DNA of 64,000 nucleotides. It comes from HTCC5015 sp051747425. Lineage in GTDB: Bacteria; Pseudomonadota; Gammaproteobacteria; HTCC5015. The DNA is taken from contig JBNJGD010000008.1 of the NCBI GenBank assembly GCA_051747425.1, forward strand, positions 50,180-114,179, in the 5' to 3' direction. Positions 9,064 to 17,859 of this stretch are shown here, piece by piece. The position numbers were made by a program, and so were the translations under genes. The notes beneath the pieces are model-generated. The model was not told where the DNA came from. It saw only the letters and a list, made by a program, of their open reading frames with translations, and ran no database searches. The first letter of the stretch is position 1, and every line of letters starts with the position of its first letter.

Positions 9064-9533
9064 CCGGTTTTTTCTGGAATGTACTGCTGGCCCTGTTGTG
9101 GGTCATTCTGGGAGGCAACTTTTCCGCCTGGAACCTGTTGTTGGGCTTTGTGCTGGGGTATCTGGTGCTGATGTTGATGCAGACCCGGGTCGAGTCACTC
9201 AATGGCTACGCCCGCCGCCTGCCTCGGCTGCTCGGTTTTGTCGGCTACTTTCTCAAGGAAATGGTGGTGGCCAACTGGCGGGTAGCCTACGATGTGGCGA
9301 CGCCGGTCTGGTATATGAAGCCCGGCGTGATTGCCCTGCCACTGGCCGCCGAGAGCGATGTCGAGATTATGTTTCTCAGTAGCATTATTTCGTTGACGCC
9401 AGGGACGCTGAGTCTGGATGTCTCTGACGATCGCCACTGGCTTTTTATTCACGCCATGTTTTTGCAAGACGAGGAACAGCTTCGCCGGGATCTCAAGGAA
9501 CTCGAGCGACGCCTTCTCTCGGTTATGCGCTAG
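9060..9533 (+). CDS. mnhE: Na+/H+ antiporter subunit E (MnhE)
   Basis: Encodes 157 residues: two N-terminal membrane helices, then a cytoplasmic domain with the conserved SLTPGTLSLDVSDDRHWLFIH segment, shown here as about residues 112-132. Starts within the mnhD stop (ATGA overlap). Confidence 0.93.
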   Translation: MTGFFWNVLLALLWVILGGNFSAWNLLLGFVLGYLVLMLMQTRVESLNGYARRLPRLLGFVGYFLKEMVVANWRVAYDVATPVWYMKPGVIALPLAAESDVEIMFLSSIISLTPGTLSLDVSDDRHWLFIHAMFLQDEEQLRRDLKELERRLLSVMR

Positions 9534-9542
9534 GAGTGTGAT

Positions 9543-9815
9543 GTGTTGCCGACCGTACTGAACATTGTCTATTTGGCGCTCTTGTTGGCCTTGCTGCTGG
9601 CTTTTCTGCGTTTGGTCAAGGGGCCCACACTGCCCGACCGCGTGGTGGCGCTGGAGCTGGTGGCCTCGGTGGTAGTGGGCTACATGGGCGTCCACGCAGT
9701 GGATTCGGGCCTCTCAAGTTTGCTGGATGTGGCCATTGTGATTGCCCTGACGGCGTTTCTGGCCACCGTTGGCTTTGCCCGTTTTCTCGAGCGGGGAGGG
9801 CGCCGCGATGACTGA
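9543..9815 (+). CDS. mnhF: Na+/H+ antiporter subunit F (MnhF)
   Basis: Encodes 90 residues with three helices; the VKGPTLPDRVVALE segment (about 22-35) is the family signature. The start is a GTG at 9543 with AGGAG at 9532-9536. An ATG at 9541 is out of frame. Confidence 0.92.
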   Translation: MLPTVLNIVYLALLLALLLAFLRLVKGPTLPDRVVALELVASVVVGYMGVHAVDSGLSSLLDVAIVIALTAFLATVGFARFLERGGRRDD

Positions 9816-10158
9816 GGCCCTGATTTCCCTGTTGCTGTTGACCGGCGCCACTCTCATGGTGCTGGCGGCCATTGGCGTGCTCCGCTTGCCAGACCTGCCG
9901 ACGCGCATGCACGCATCGACCAAGGCCGCGGCCATGGGCGCGATGTTGATCATGACGGGCGTCGGGCTGCACTTTGCCGAGGGCGTGGTCTGGGCCAGAG
10001 TGCTGGCCATCATTCTGTTTATTCTGATTACGGCTCCGATCGCCGCCCATGTAATCGCCAGGGCCGGCTATCTCACCGGCGTGAGTTTGTGGGACCGGAC
10101 GGTCAAGGACGAGTTGCGCAGTCACTACGATCGACAGCGCGATGATGTCGGCGACTGA
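9808..10158 (+). CDS. mnhG: Na+/H+ antiporter subunit G (MnhG)
   Basis: Encodes 116 residues from the ATG at 9808 with GGGGAGGG upstream, overlapping the end of mnhF by 8 bp. Three helices and the VLRLPDLPTRMHASTKAAAMG block (about 24-44) identify MnhG. It closes the operon, with a strong terminator 15 bases downstream. Confidence 0.93.
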   Translation: MTEALISLLLLTGATLMVLAAIGVLRLPDLPTRMHASTKAAAMGAMLIMTGVGLHFAEGVVWARVLAIILFILITAPIAAHVIARAGYLTGVSLWDRTVKDELRSHYDRQRDDVGD

Positions 10159-10173
10159 GTTTGACCGGGGACA

Positions 10174-10201
10174 CAAAAAAGCCGGCGTTTGCCGGCTTTT
10201 T
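10174..10201. terminator. Bidirectional intrinsic terminator between mnhG and adk
   Basis: GCCGGC (10181-10186), four-base loop, GCCGGC (10191-10196), flanked by an A-run on the left and a T-run on the right. It serves both convergent units. Confidence 0.9.
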
Positions 10202-10224
10202 GCTATGGAGATGAAATCGCGCGA

Positions 10225-10869
10225 TCAGGGGGCAACGGCGTCTTCCATGCGCTGGAAGATGTCGTCGATCTCGCCCAGGCCATCGATGGTTTTGAGCAGG
10301 TCCTTGTTCTCGTAGTACTGGACCAGGGGAGAGGTCTGCTCTTCATAGACGGCAAGACGGCTCTTGATGGTGTCTTCGTTGTCGTCGTCGCGGTGATTGA
10401 GTTCGCCGCCACAGCGGTCGCAGACGCCTTCTTTCTCGGGTGGCTTGAAATAGGTGTTGAAGATTTCACCGCAGCTCTTGCAGGTCCAGCGGCCGACGAC
10501 TCGTTTGATCAGGACATCGAAGTCCACATCGACCAGAACCACCCGGTCCAGCGGGCGGTCGATGTCGCGAAGCAGCTCGTCCAGTGCTTCGGCCTGGGCG
10601 GTGTTGCGCGGGAAGCCGTCGAGAATAAAGCCGTTTTGGGCGTCGTCCTCGGCCAGACGCTCGCGGATAAGGCCGAGTACCAGGTCGTCGGAAACCAGCT
10701 GGCCGGCGTCCATCGCCTGCTTGGCCTGCTTGCCCAGCTCGCTGCCGGCGGCGACGGCGGCTCTCAACAGGTCGCCGGTGGAAATCTGGGGAATCCGGTA
10801 TTTCTCTACCAGGAGTTTGGCCTGGGTGCCCTTGCCACTGCCGGGGGCGCCGAGAAGAATCAATCGCAT
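10225..10869 (-). CDS. adk: Adenylate kinase with four-cysteine LID
   Basis: Encodes 214 residues, the normal length of a long-type bacterial Adk (ATP + AMP to 2 ADP). The P-loop GAPGSGKGT sits at residues 7-15, and the DGFPRN block at 84-89. The LID contains Cys130, Cys133, Cys150 and Cys153 in CX2C-X16-CX2C spacing, a structural zinc site. Enterobacterial Adks usually have a His/Ser/Asp/Thr hydrogen-bond network in its place. The gene stands alone between two convergent or divergent neighbours. Confidence 0.97.
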   Translation of the reverse strand: MRLILLGAPGSGKGTQAKLLVEKYRIPQISTGDLLRAAVAAGSELGKQAKQAMDAGQLVSDDLVLGLIRERLAEDDAQNGFILDGFPRNTAQAEALDELLRDIDRPLDRVVLVDVDFDVLIKRVVGRWTCKSCGEIFNTYFKPPEKEGVCDRCGGELNHRDDDNEDTIKSRLAVYEEQTSPLVQYYENKDLLKTIDGLGEIDDIFQRMEDAVAP

Positions 10870-11056
10870 AGTGTGTAACCCTATAGTAGTTGCATGGCCT
10901 CAAACCGCCTCATTGGGGTCGGGGAGGGCCTTTTGCCTGAAACCGGAGTGACGCCAATGGCGTCGTTAAAGTGTCATAAAGGCGGCGATTTTGCCACGCT
11001 ACGGCGCCAGCGTACAGGTTTTGGGGCGTTGTGCCCGTCTTCACGGTTCCCGGGGC

Positions 11057-11086
11057 TTGGGCATTTGCCTGGCAAATCGGTATAAT
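11057..11086 (+). promoter_or_regulatory. Sigma-70-type promoter for ppa
   Basis: A perfect TATAAT at 11081-11086 with a weaker TTGGGC at 11057-11062 (18-bp spacer), 45 bases upstream of the ppa start codon. The preceding 190 bases back to adk hold no gene; a small perfect hairpin (GACGCC-AAT-GGCGTC, 10950-10964) lies there. Confidence 0.6.
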
Positions 11087-11130
11087 TCGCGCCGACTCGA
11101 CCCCCCAAATGCGAACCACAGGATGACTAC

Positions 11131-11658
11131 ATGAACATCGACAACATTGAAATTGGCGAAAAGAGCCCCGAGCTGGTCAACGTCATTATCGAAATTCCGG
11201 CCAATGCGGACCCGGTGAAATACGAGATTGAAAAGGACAGCGGCGCCCTGGTAGTGGACCGCTTTATGGGTACCGCCATGTTCTACCCCGCCAACTACGG
11301 CTTTGTCCCCCACACTTTGTCCGAGGACGGTGACCCGGTGGATGTGCTGGTGGTAACTCCCTATCCGCTGGAGCACGGCTGCGTCATTGAAGCCCGCCCC
11401 GTCGGTGTGCTCAAGATGAGCGACGAGTCCGGCGTCGATGCCAAGATTATCGCCGTGCCCAAGTCCAAGCTGACGCCGCTCTACGACCATGTTGAGGAAG
11501 CCACTGATCTGCCCGATCTTCTGCGCGCGCAGATCATGAACTTCTTTGAAAACTACAAGGCCAACGAGCCCGGCAAGTGGGTCAAGGTCGATGGCTGGGG
11601 CGACGCCGCCGAAGCCAAGGCCGAAATCGAGGCCAGCATCGCCCGCGCCAAGCAGTAA
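11131..11658 (+). CDS. ppa: Inorganic pyrophosphatase
   Basis: Encodes 175 residues, the size of family I soluble pyrophosphatases, which hydrolyse PPi in the cytoplasm. The metal-binding signature appears as EDGDPVDVLVV (about residues 65-75), with upstream KYEIEKDSG and YPANYGFVPHT blocks. The start is the ATG at 11131 with AGGAT upstream. Single-gene unit with its own promoter and terminator. Confidence 0.97.
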   Translation: MNIDNIEIGEKSPELVNVIIEIPANADPVKYEIEKDSGALVVDRFMGTAMFYPANYGFVPHTLSEDGDPVDVLVVTPYPLEHGCVIEARPVGVLKMSDESGVDAKIIAVPKSKLTPLYDHVEEATDLPDLLRAQIMNFFENYKANEPGKWVKVDGWGDAAEAKAEIEASIARAKQ

Positions 11659-11682
11659 GGCGCTCCTGGCGAGTGTCAAAAA

Positions 11683-11706
11683 GCCCCGCTGCGGCGGGGC
11701 TTTTTT
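11683..11706 (+). terminator. Intrinsic terminator after ppa
   Basis: Perfect 7-bp stem GCCCCGC/GCGGGGC (11683-11689, 11694-11700), four-base loop, then six T. Confidence 0.92.
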
Positions 11707-11795
11707 GTGCCCACAGGTGGGTGGTTCGGTCCCCGGACGGGCGAACTGTGGTATGTTTCGCGCGGTGCCCGACCGTTTTTCAAATCACAGGATTC

Positions 11796-13655
11796 ATGGC
11801 CAGACAGCGATCAAGATTGCGCAACCCGGAAATGGAGATGCAACTGTTTCGGCAGCGTGCTCTGTTTGCCGGTGTGGTCTGCCTGCTGATGGTCGCCCTG
11901 TTGCTGGGGCGCCTGGCCTGGTTGCAGGTTTGGCAGTACGACAGCTATCACGCTCAGTCCATGGACAACCGGGTTCGCGTGCGCCCCATTCCTCCCACAC
12001 GCGGCCTGATTTTTGACCGGGACGGTCGCTTGCTGGCCGATAACCGGGCCAGTTACCAGTTGGAGATCACCCCCGAGCGGGTCCCCGATATGGAGGCCCT
12101 GCTGAACCAGCTGGAGGCGATGGTGCCGGTCAGTGAGCAGGAGCGGCGCCGTTTCCGACAGGGTTTGCTGCATCAGCGCCGCGGTTCCTACAAGGGGGTT
12201 CCCCTCAAGTTCAATCTCGACGACGAGCAAGTGGCGGCGATTGCCGTCAACCTCCATCGCTATCCGGGGGTGAGCATCGAGGCGCGCCTGAACCGTCGCT
12301 ATCCGCACTCGGGCAGTGCCGTTCACACCATTGGTTATGTGGGGCGGGTGGATGGCCGCGATCTGCAACGGCTCGACAATCGCGCCTACCAGGGAACGAC
12401 CCACACCGGCAAATCGGGCATAGAGCGCTATTACGAGGATCTCCTGCACGGCGAAGTGGGTTTTGAGCAGGTCGAGGTCAATGTACAGGGGCGGGTGCTC
12501 AAAGTGCTCGAACAGCAGTTGCCGACCCCGGGCGATAACCTCTATCTGACCCTGGATCTCGAATTGCAGAGGGTGGCCGAGGCGGCCTTTGAAGGCGAGG
12601 CCGGTGCCCTGGTAGCCATGGATCCGAGCAATGGCGAGGTGCTCGCACTGGCCTCCCTGCCCACCTACGATCCCAACCTGTTCGTGAACGGCATTTCGGT
12701 GGGGGATTACAGCCAGTTGCGCGATGGCGTCTATCGCCCCCTGTTTAACCGTGCTCTCACCGGCCAGTATCCACCCGGGTCCACGGTCAAGCCGTTCTAC
12801 GGCCTGGGCGCGCTGGAGACCGGGGTCAACACGCGGTCGCGACAGCTTCGCTGCATTGGCCACTACCAGCTGCCCCGTGACGATCACCGCTACCGCTGCT
12901 GGAAGCGAGAGGGCCACGGTCGCCTCGACCTCGATCAGGCGGTGGCCCAGTCCTGTGATGTGTTTTTTTATGATCTCGCTCACCGCATGGGCATCGATGC
13001 CATGCACGACTACCTGGCGCCCTTCGGCTTTGGTGACAAGCTGGGCATCGATACCCGCGGCGAAGAGGGGGGGCTGCTGCCGTCCTCCGAGTGGAAGCGC
13101 CGCACTCGCAATATCGCCTGGTACCCGGGGGAAACGCTGATTGCCGGCATTGGTCAGGGATACTTTCTGGCCACGCCACTGCAGTTGGCGGTGGCCACTT
13201 CGACTCTGGCCATGGACGGGGTGATGCCCCACCCCCATCTGTTGAAACGCACCGAATCCAATGCCGGCGTCAGCCAGGAAATCAGTTACCCTGCTCTGGG
13301 TCAGGTGCCGGTCAAGAACCCTCGCCACTGGGCCGATGTCAAGGAGTCCATGGAGAATGTGGTCCACCACAAGAAGGGCACAGCCTACTGGAGCGTCGGT
13401 GTGAACAGTCGCTATCGAATTGCCGGAAAAACCGGTACCGCCCAGGTTTTTACCATTGCCCAGGACGAAGAGTATGACGAGGAGTTGGTGGCTAAACGCT
13501 TGCGTGATCACGCCCTGTTTGTCAGTTGGGCGCCGGCCGATGATCCGCAGATTGTCGTTGCTGTGGTGGTGGAAAACGGCGGCAGTGGCAGTACGGTGGC
13601 GGCCCCCATCGCCAAGAAGGTAATGGATCACTACTTGCTGGAGTCCGGATCATGA
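11796..13655 (+). CDS. mrdA: Penicillin-binding protein 2 (elongasome transpeptidase)
   Basis: Encodes 619 residues from the ATG at 11796. The open frame continues back to 11577 through the ppa terminator, which is not credible coding. One N-terminal membrane helix (about 25-45) anchors a pedestal domain (PPTRGLIFDRDGRLLADN near 65) and a transpeptidase domain. Active-site motifs are intact: STVK with Ser329, SCD near residue 387, and KTGT with Lys545. With RodA it builds side-wall peptidoglycan. The stop overlaps rodA by 4 bp. The rsfS-rlmH genes often found upstream are absent here. Confidence 0.97.
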   Translation: MARQRSRLRNPEMEMQLFRQRALFAGVVCLLMVALLLGRLAWLQVWQYDSYHAQSMDNRVRVRPIPPTRGLIFDRDGRLLADNRASYQLEITPERVPDMEALLNQLEAMVPVSEQERRRFRQGLLHQRRGSYKGVPLKFNLDDEQVAAIAVNLHRYPGVSIEARLNRRYPHSGSAVHTIGYVGRVDGRDLQRLDNRAYQGTTHTGKSGIERYYEDLLHGEVGFEQVEVNVQGRVLKVLEQQLPTPGDNLYLTLDLELQRVAEAAFEGEAGALVAMDPSNGEVLALASLPTYDPNLFVNGISVGDYSQLRDGVYRPLFNRALTGQYPPGSTVKPFYGLGALETGVNTRSRQLRCIGHYQLPRDDHRYRCWKREGHGRLDLDQAVAQSCDVFFYDLAHRMGIDAMHDYLAPFGFGDKLGIDTRGEEGGLLPSSEWKRRTRNIAWYPGETLIAGIGQGYFLATPLQLAVATSTLAMDGVMPHPHLLKRTESNAGVSQEISYPALGQVPVKNPRHWADVKESMENVVHHKKGTAYWSVGVNSRYRIAGKTGTAQVFTIAQDEEYDEELVAKRLRDHALFVSWAPADDPQIVVAVVVENGGSGSTVAAPIAKKVMDHYLLESGS

Positions 13656-14770
13656 GATGGGTGGGTGAACAACGCGAGAGTTTCCTCGTTCGCGCCGTCA
13701 AGTGGCTCAAGCTCGATCCCGCACTGTTGTTGATGCTGGGGTTGCTCATGGTGGTGAGTTGCCTGGTGCTCTACAGCGCCGGCGGAAGCGTTGATCTGGT
13801 GGTGCGCCAAGTGGTTCGCTTCGGCCTGGCACTGGCTGTCATGCTGGCCCTGGCCCAGGTTTCGCCCCACATCCTGAGGCTGTGGTCGCCCTGGATATAC
13901 CTCGCCGGTGTGATTATGTTGGTGGGGGTGGCCCTGTTCGGGGTCAGCGGCAAGGGCGCCCAACGCTGGCTGGACCTGGGGGTGATCCGTTTTCAACCCT
14001 CGGAAATGATGAAGCTGGCCATGCCCATGATGGTGGCCTGGTTCCTTGGGGGGCGGCCCTTGCCGCCGGATTTTCGCCAGATACTCCTGTCACTGGTTAT
14101 TATCGCCATACCCATGTTGCTGATTGTCAGGCAGCCGGATCTGGGCACGGCCCTTCTCGTTGGCAGTGCCGGTTTCTTTGCCCTGTTTTTGGCTGGCATC
14201 TCCTGGCGCATTTTGTGGTCGGGCGGCCTGCTTGGCTTGATTGCCGCGCCGGTGATGTGGATTTTCGTCATGCGCGAATACCAAAAGCAGCGGGTTCTGA
14301 CCTTTCTCAGCCCCGAGTCCGATCCTCTGGGGTCTGGTTACCACATCATCCAGTCCAAAATTGCCATCGGCTCTGGCGGCTTTCTGGGCAAGGGCTGGAT
14401 GAACGGTTCCCAGTCGCAACTGGACTTTCTCCCCGAGCAGTCGACGGATTTTATCTTTTCGGTGTTTGGCGAGGAGTTTGGTTTCCTCGGGGGATTGCTT
14501 CTGCTCCTGCTCTACGCGCTGATCCTGATTCGTTGCCTGATGATCGCCAGCAAGGCACAGGAAGCGTATTCCCGCCTGTTGGCGGGGAGTATTGGGCTGA
14601 CTTTTTTTGTCTACCTGTTTGTGAATATCGGTATGGTCTCTGGGTTGTTGCCCGTGGTCGGGGTACCATTGCCCATGATCAGCTATGGCGGCACCTCGGT
14701 CGTGACCCTGGCGGCGGGGTTTGGCATTCTGATGTCCGTCAATGCCCACCGCCGCTTGATGAATGGTTAA
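13652..14770 (+). CDS. rodA: Rod-shape SEDS glycosyltransferase RodA
   Basis: Encodes 372 residues with about ten membrane helices. SEDS signatures are visible: RWLDLGVIRFQPSEMMKLA (about 110-128), the loop segment with STDFIFSVFGEEFGF (about 267-281), and the C-terminal PLPMISYGGTSV. RodA polymerises lipid II glycan strands in partnership with PBP2, encoded immediately upstream. Confidence 0.96.
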   Translation: MRWVGEQRESFLVRAVKWLKLDPALLLMLGLLMVVSCLVLYSAGGSVDLVVRQVVRFGLALAVMLALAQVSPHILRLWSPWIYLAGVIMLVGVALFGVSGKGAQRWLDLGVIRFQPSEMMKLAMPMMVAWFLGGRPLPPDFRQILLSLVIIAIPMLLIVRQPDLGTALLVGSAGFFALFLAGISWRILWSGGLLGLIAAPVMWIFVMREYQKQRVLTFLSPESDPLGSGYHIIQSKIAIGSGGFLGKGWMNGSQSQLDFLPEQSTDFIFSVFGEEFGFLGGLLLLLLYALILIRCLMIASKAQEAYSRLLAGSIGLTFFVYLFVNIGMVSGLLPVVGVPLPMISYGGTSVVTLAAGFGILMSVNAHRRLMNG

Positions 14771-14807
14771 TATGCGTTCCACCAGGCCGGTGGACCTAGG
14801 AGTGACA

Positions 14808-15827
14808 GTGAAGAAAAAGATATGCTGTGCGGCGACCATGGCCCTGGCGGGCTGCCTCGCCATGTTCAGTGCCCAGGCCGATGCGGCCTACAGTGAGCGT
14901 CCGGAGGTGCGTGAATTCATCGATCGCGTGGTTCGGGAGCACGATTTCGAACGCGGCCCGCTGCTTAAGCTTTTCGCCCGCGCCGAGCGCCAGCAGGCGG
15001 TGATTGAAGCCTACAAAAAGCCGGCCGAGAGGGCCCTGCGCTGGGATGAGTACCGCCCCATCTTTATGCAGGAGTCGCGCATTGCCGCCGGTGCCGAGTT
15101 TATGCGCGAGCACGCGCAAACCCTGGCCCGCGCCGAGAGCGAGTACGGAGTACCAGCGGAAATAATTACCGCCATCATCGGTGTCGAGACCCGCTACGGT
15201 CGCCACAAGGGTAAGCACCCCGTCTTTGACTCTCTGGTGACCCTGGCCTTTGATGGCCAGGAGCGCCGTCGGGACTTTTTCAATCGCGAGCTCGAGGCTT
15301 TTTTGCGCCTCTGCCGCGAGCAGGGCTTTGAGCCCAAGGCCGTCAGAGGCTCCTACGCCGGTGCCATGGGCATGCCCCAGTTTATTGCCAGCAGTTACCG
15401 CGCCTACGCTGTGGACTTCGATGGCGATGGCACGATTGATCTCTTTGACAGTGTTCCCGATGTCATCGGCAGTGTGGCCAACTATTTCAAACAGCACGGC
15501 TGGCGCGATGGCGAAGCCGTTGTCACGGCGGCGAGTGTCGCCAATGATTCCGACGCCGTGGCGGTGGGGCGTGGCCGCAAGGGCATGAAGCCCGAGGTTA
15601 CCCTGGCGGAGTACCGCAGGCGGGGCGTGGAGCCGGCCGACTCCACGCCTGGCGACGACAGTGAGCTCCTGGTCTTGTTGCACTACCTGGATGGCGACGA
15701 CGACCTTTACTACCTGGGTCACCGGAATTTTTATGTCATCAGTCGCTACAATCACAGCTCGATGTATTCACTGGCTGCCTGGCAGCTGGCCAAAGCCATC
15801 GATGAACGCCGCGGAGGGGGTCGCTGA
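14808..15827 (+). CDS. mltB: Membrane-bound lytic murein transglycosylase B
   Basis: Encodes 339 residues from a GTG at 14808, chosen over the in-frame ATG at 14763 because AGGAG lies just upstream and it gives a proper lipoprotein signal: hydrophobic stretch ending LAGC with the acylated Cys at residue 16. The catalytic Glu lies in IIGVETRYGRHKG (about 118-130), followed by YAGAMGMPQFIASSYRAYAVD. The enzyme cleaves glycan strands to 1,6-anhydro-MurNAc products, which feed the recycling enzymes AnmK, AmgK and MurU encoded elsewhere in this window. Confidence 0.93.
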   Translation: MKKKICCAATMALAGCLAMFSAQADAAYSERPEVREFIDRVVREHDFERGPLLKLFARAERQQAVIEAYKKPAERALRWDEYRPIFMQESRIAAGAEFMREHAQTLARAESEYGVPAEIITAIIGVETRYGRHKGKHPVFDSLVTLAFDGQERRRDFFNRELEAFLRLCREQGFEPKAVRGSYAGAMGMPQFIASSYRAYAVDFDGDGTIDLFDSVPDVIGSVANYFKQHGWRDGEAVVTAASVANDSDAVAVGRGRKGMKPEVTLAEYRRRGVEPADSTPGDDSELLVLLHYLDGDDDLYYLGHRNFYVISRYNHSSMYSLAAWQLAKAIDERRGGGR

Positions 15828-16612
15828 TGGTGGCCCGGAGGCTGCTCCAGGGCTTGATGGTTCTGGGACTCGCCGCTTCGCTTGTCGCCTGTGGCGGCAG
15901 CAGTGCCACCCGTCCGGCGGAGTACGCCGAGTACAGCGGCTCCAGCTGCACCGAGGGGGCCATGAGCAAATACGGCAACCCGGACTCCTACGAGGTAATG
16001 GGCGAACGCTACTTCGTCCGCCCCACTGCCTGCGATTTCAAGCAGCGCGGCCTCGCCTCCTGGTACGGTCCCGGCTTTCACGGCAAGCGCACTTCCAGTG
16101 GCGAGACCTACGATATGCACGCCATGACGGCGGCCCACAAAACACTGCCCTTGCCCGCCAGGGTCAGAGTGACCAACCTCGACAACGGCCAATCGGCGGT
16201 GGTCCGCGTCAATGACCGTGGGCCCTTCCACGAGGGGCGTATCATCGACCTCTCGCGGGCTGCCGCGGAAAAGCTCGATGTGCTCAAGCACGGTACCGCA
16301 CCGGTGGAAATAGAGGTTCTGGGCAGTGGCGATGTGACAGTGGACAGCCAGAATGTGGCCCAGTCGCGGGACTATCGCGATCGCATCTTTGTTCAGGTGG
16401 GGTCGTTCTCAGAGCGCAGTAACGCCGAGCGCATGCTCTCGCGACTGCTGGCTGACGGCTTTGCCGATGTTCAGATTCATCGTGTGGCGACATCCCGGGG
16501 CACGGTCAACCGAGTTCGCCTTGGCCCCGTCGAAAACGAAGTGATGGCGGTGTCCCTGAGCAAACGCCTCGATCGCCTCGGCTACCGGGGCCACCGCATA
16601 CTTGGTGACTAG
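15827..16612 (+). CDS. rlpA: Septal-ring lytic transglycosylase RlpA (lipoprotein)
   Basis: Encodes 261 residues. The lipobox LVAC places the lipidated Cys at residue 22. A double-psi beta-barrel domain (about 68-160: GLASWYGPGFHGKRTSSGE then VRVNDRGPFHEGRIIDLS) carries the glycan-cleaving site, and a C-terminal SPOR domain (about 183-260) binds denuded glycan at the septum. Begins on the last base of mltB and shares its operon. Confidence 0.95.
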   Translation: MVARRLLQGLMVLGLAASLVACGGSSATRPAEYAEYSGSSCTEGAMSKYGNPDSYEVMGERYFVRPTACDFKQRGLASWYGPGFHGKRTSSGETYDMHAMTAAHKTLPLPARVRVTNLDNGQSAVVRVNDRGPFHEGRIIDLSRAAAEKLDVLKHGTAPVEIEVLGSGDVTVDSQNVAQSRDYRDRIFVQVGSFSERSNAERMLSRLLADGFADVQIHRVATSRGTVNRVRLGPVENEVMAVSLSKRLDRLGYRGHRILGD

Positions 16613-16695
16613 TTGCAGTCGCCGTTAAGTTTGGTAATTCGGCTGGTCGCTTCAGTGACGATTGCCTACAATTCGCTCTCTGTTGGAATGAAAGT

Positions 16696-17847
16696 ATGAC
16701 CCTTATGAAACAGCTTCTGGCTTTTGCCACCCTTTTGGTGTGGTTGCTGGCCTCACTGCAGGCCCAGGCGGCGGTGCCGATTCCCTCGCCGCCCCAGCTC
16801 AGTGCCTCGTCCTGGATCCTGATGGATCACGCCACCGGCCGGGTGCTCGCCGAGCACGATGCCGATGAGCGGATTGAACCGGCCAGCATCACCAAGGTGA
16901 TGACATCCTATGTGGTGTACCAGGCTCTGGAACAGGGCTTGGTGACCATGGACGATGCCGTGCCGGTCAGCGAGAAGGCCTGGCGCATGGGCGGGTCCCG
17001 CATGTTTATTGAGGCCGGAAAGCAGGTGCCGCTGAGTGAACTGATCAAGGGTCTGGTGATTCAGTCCGGCAATGACGCCGCCGTGGCTTTGGCCGAACAC
17101 ATCGGCGGCAGTGAGGCGGCTTTTGCCGGCCAGATGAACGCCACGGCCCGCGCTCTGGGCATGGAGAATACCCATTTCGTCAATGCCACCGGCTGGCCCC
17201 ACGAGGAGCACTATTCAACGGCCCGGGACATTGCGATCATGTCCCGGGCGTTAATCAGGGATTTTCCCGAGCACTACGGTAATAACTCGGTCAAGAGCTT
17301 CACCTTTAACAACATCAGCCAGCGCAATCGCAATGACCTGCTCTGGCGCGATCCTGCGGTCGACGGCATCAAGACCGGCCACACCGAGGCCGCCGGCTAT
17401 TGTCTGGCCGCTTCCGCCCGCCGCGATGACATGCGTTTGATTTCAGTGGTGATGGGGACGAACAGTAAAGGCGCCCGGGCACAGGCCAGCCAGACCCTGC
17501 TCAACTACGGCTTCCGCTATTACGACACGCGAAAACTGTACGGCGCCGGCGAAACCGTGCGCACCACTCGCGTCTGGAAAGGGGACGCCGAGGGAGTCGA
17601 TATTGGTCCGTCGAAAGACCTCTTTGTCACAGTGCCCCGGGGGCAATACAAGAATCTCAAGCCCACTCTGGAGGGTGTTGCCAGCCCCCTCGAGGCACCG
17701 GTTGCCAAGGGCCAACGGCTGGGCGAGATTCGCGTCTCCCTCGAGGGTGAAGTCGTTGCCCGGGCACCCGCTGTCGCCTTGCAACAGGTGGACGAAGGCG
17801 GCCTGATCGATCGCGCCTGGGACAGCATTCTGTTGATGTTTGAGTAG
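16696..17847 (+). CDS. dacA: D-alanyl-D-alanine carboxypeptidase (PBP5/6 type)
   Basis: Encodes 383 residues. Signal peptide about 1-25. The serine triad is intact: SITK with Ser64, SGN near residue 122, KTG near 225. A C-terminal all-beta PBP5 domain and a terminal amphipathic helix (DRAWDSILLMFE) for membrane attachment follow. It trims the terminal D-Ala from pentapeptide stems. A TACAAT box at 16667-16672 in the 83-base gap after rlpA may give it a separate promoter. Confidence 0.96.
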   Translation: MTLMKQLLAFATLLVWLLASLQAQAAVPIPSPPQLSASSWILMDHATGRVLAEHDADERIEPASITKVMTSYVVYQALEQGLVTMDDAVPVSEKAWRMGGSRMFIEAGKQVPLSELIKGLVIQSGNDAAVALAEHIGGSEAAFAGQMNATARALGMENTHFVNATGWPHEEHYSTARDIAIMSRALIRDFPEHYGNNSVKSFTFNNISQRNRNDLLWRDPAVDGIKTGHTEAAGYCLAASARRDDMRLISVVMGTNSKGARAQASQTLLNYGFRYYDTRKLYGAGETVRTTRVWKGDAEGVDIGPSKDLFVTVPRGQYKNLKPTLEGVASPLEAPVAKGQRLGEIRVSLEGEVVARAPAVALQQVDEGGLIDRAWDSILLMFE

Positions 17848-17859
17848 GTTTGCGAGGCT

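Noticed and set aside
11811..13631. Minus-strand frame of 606 codons opposite mrdA
   Set aside because: Shadow of PBP2, whose motifs are intact on the plus strand.
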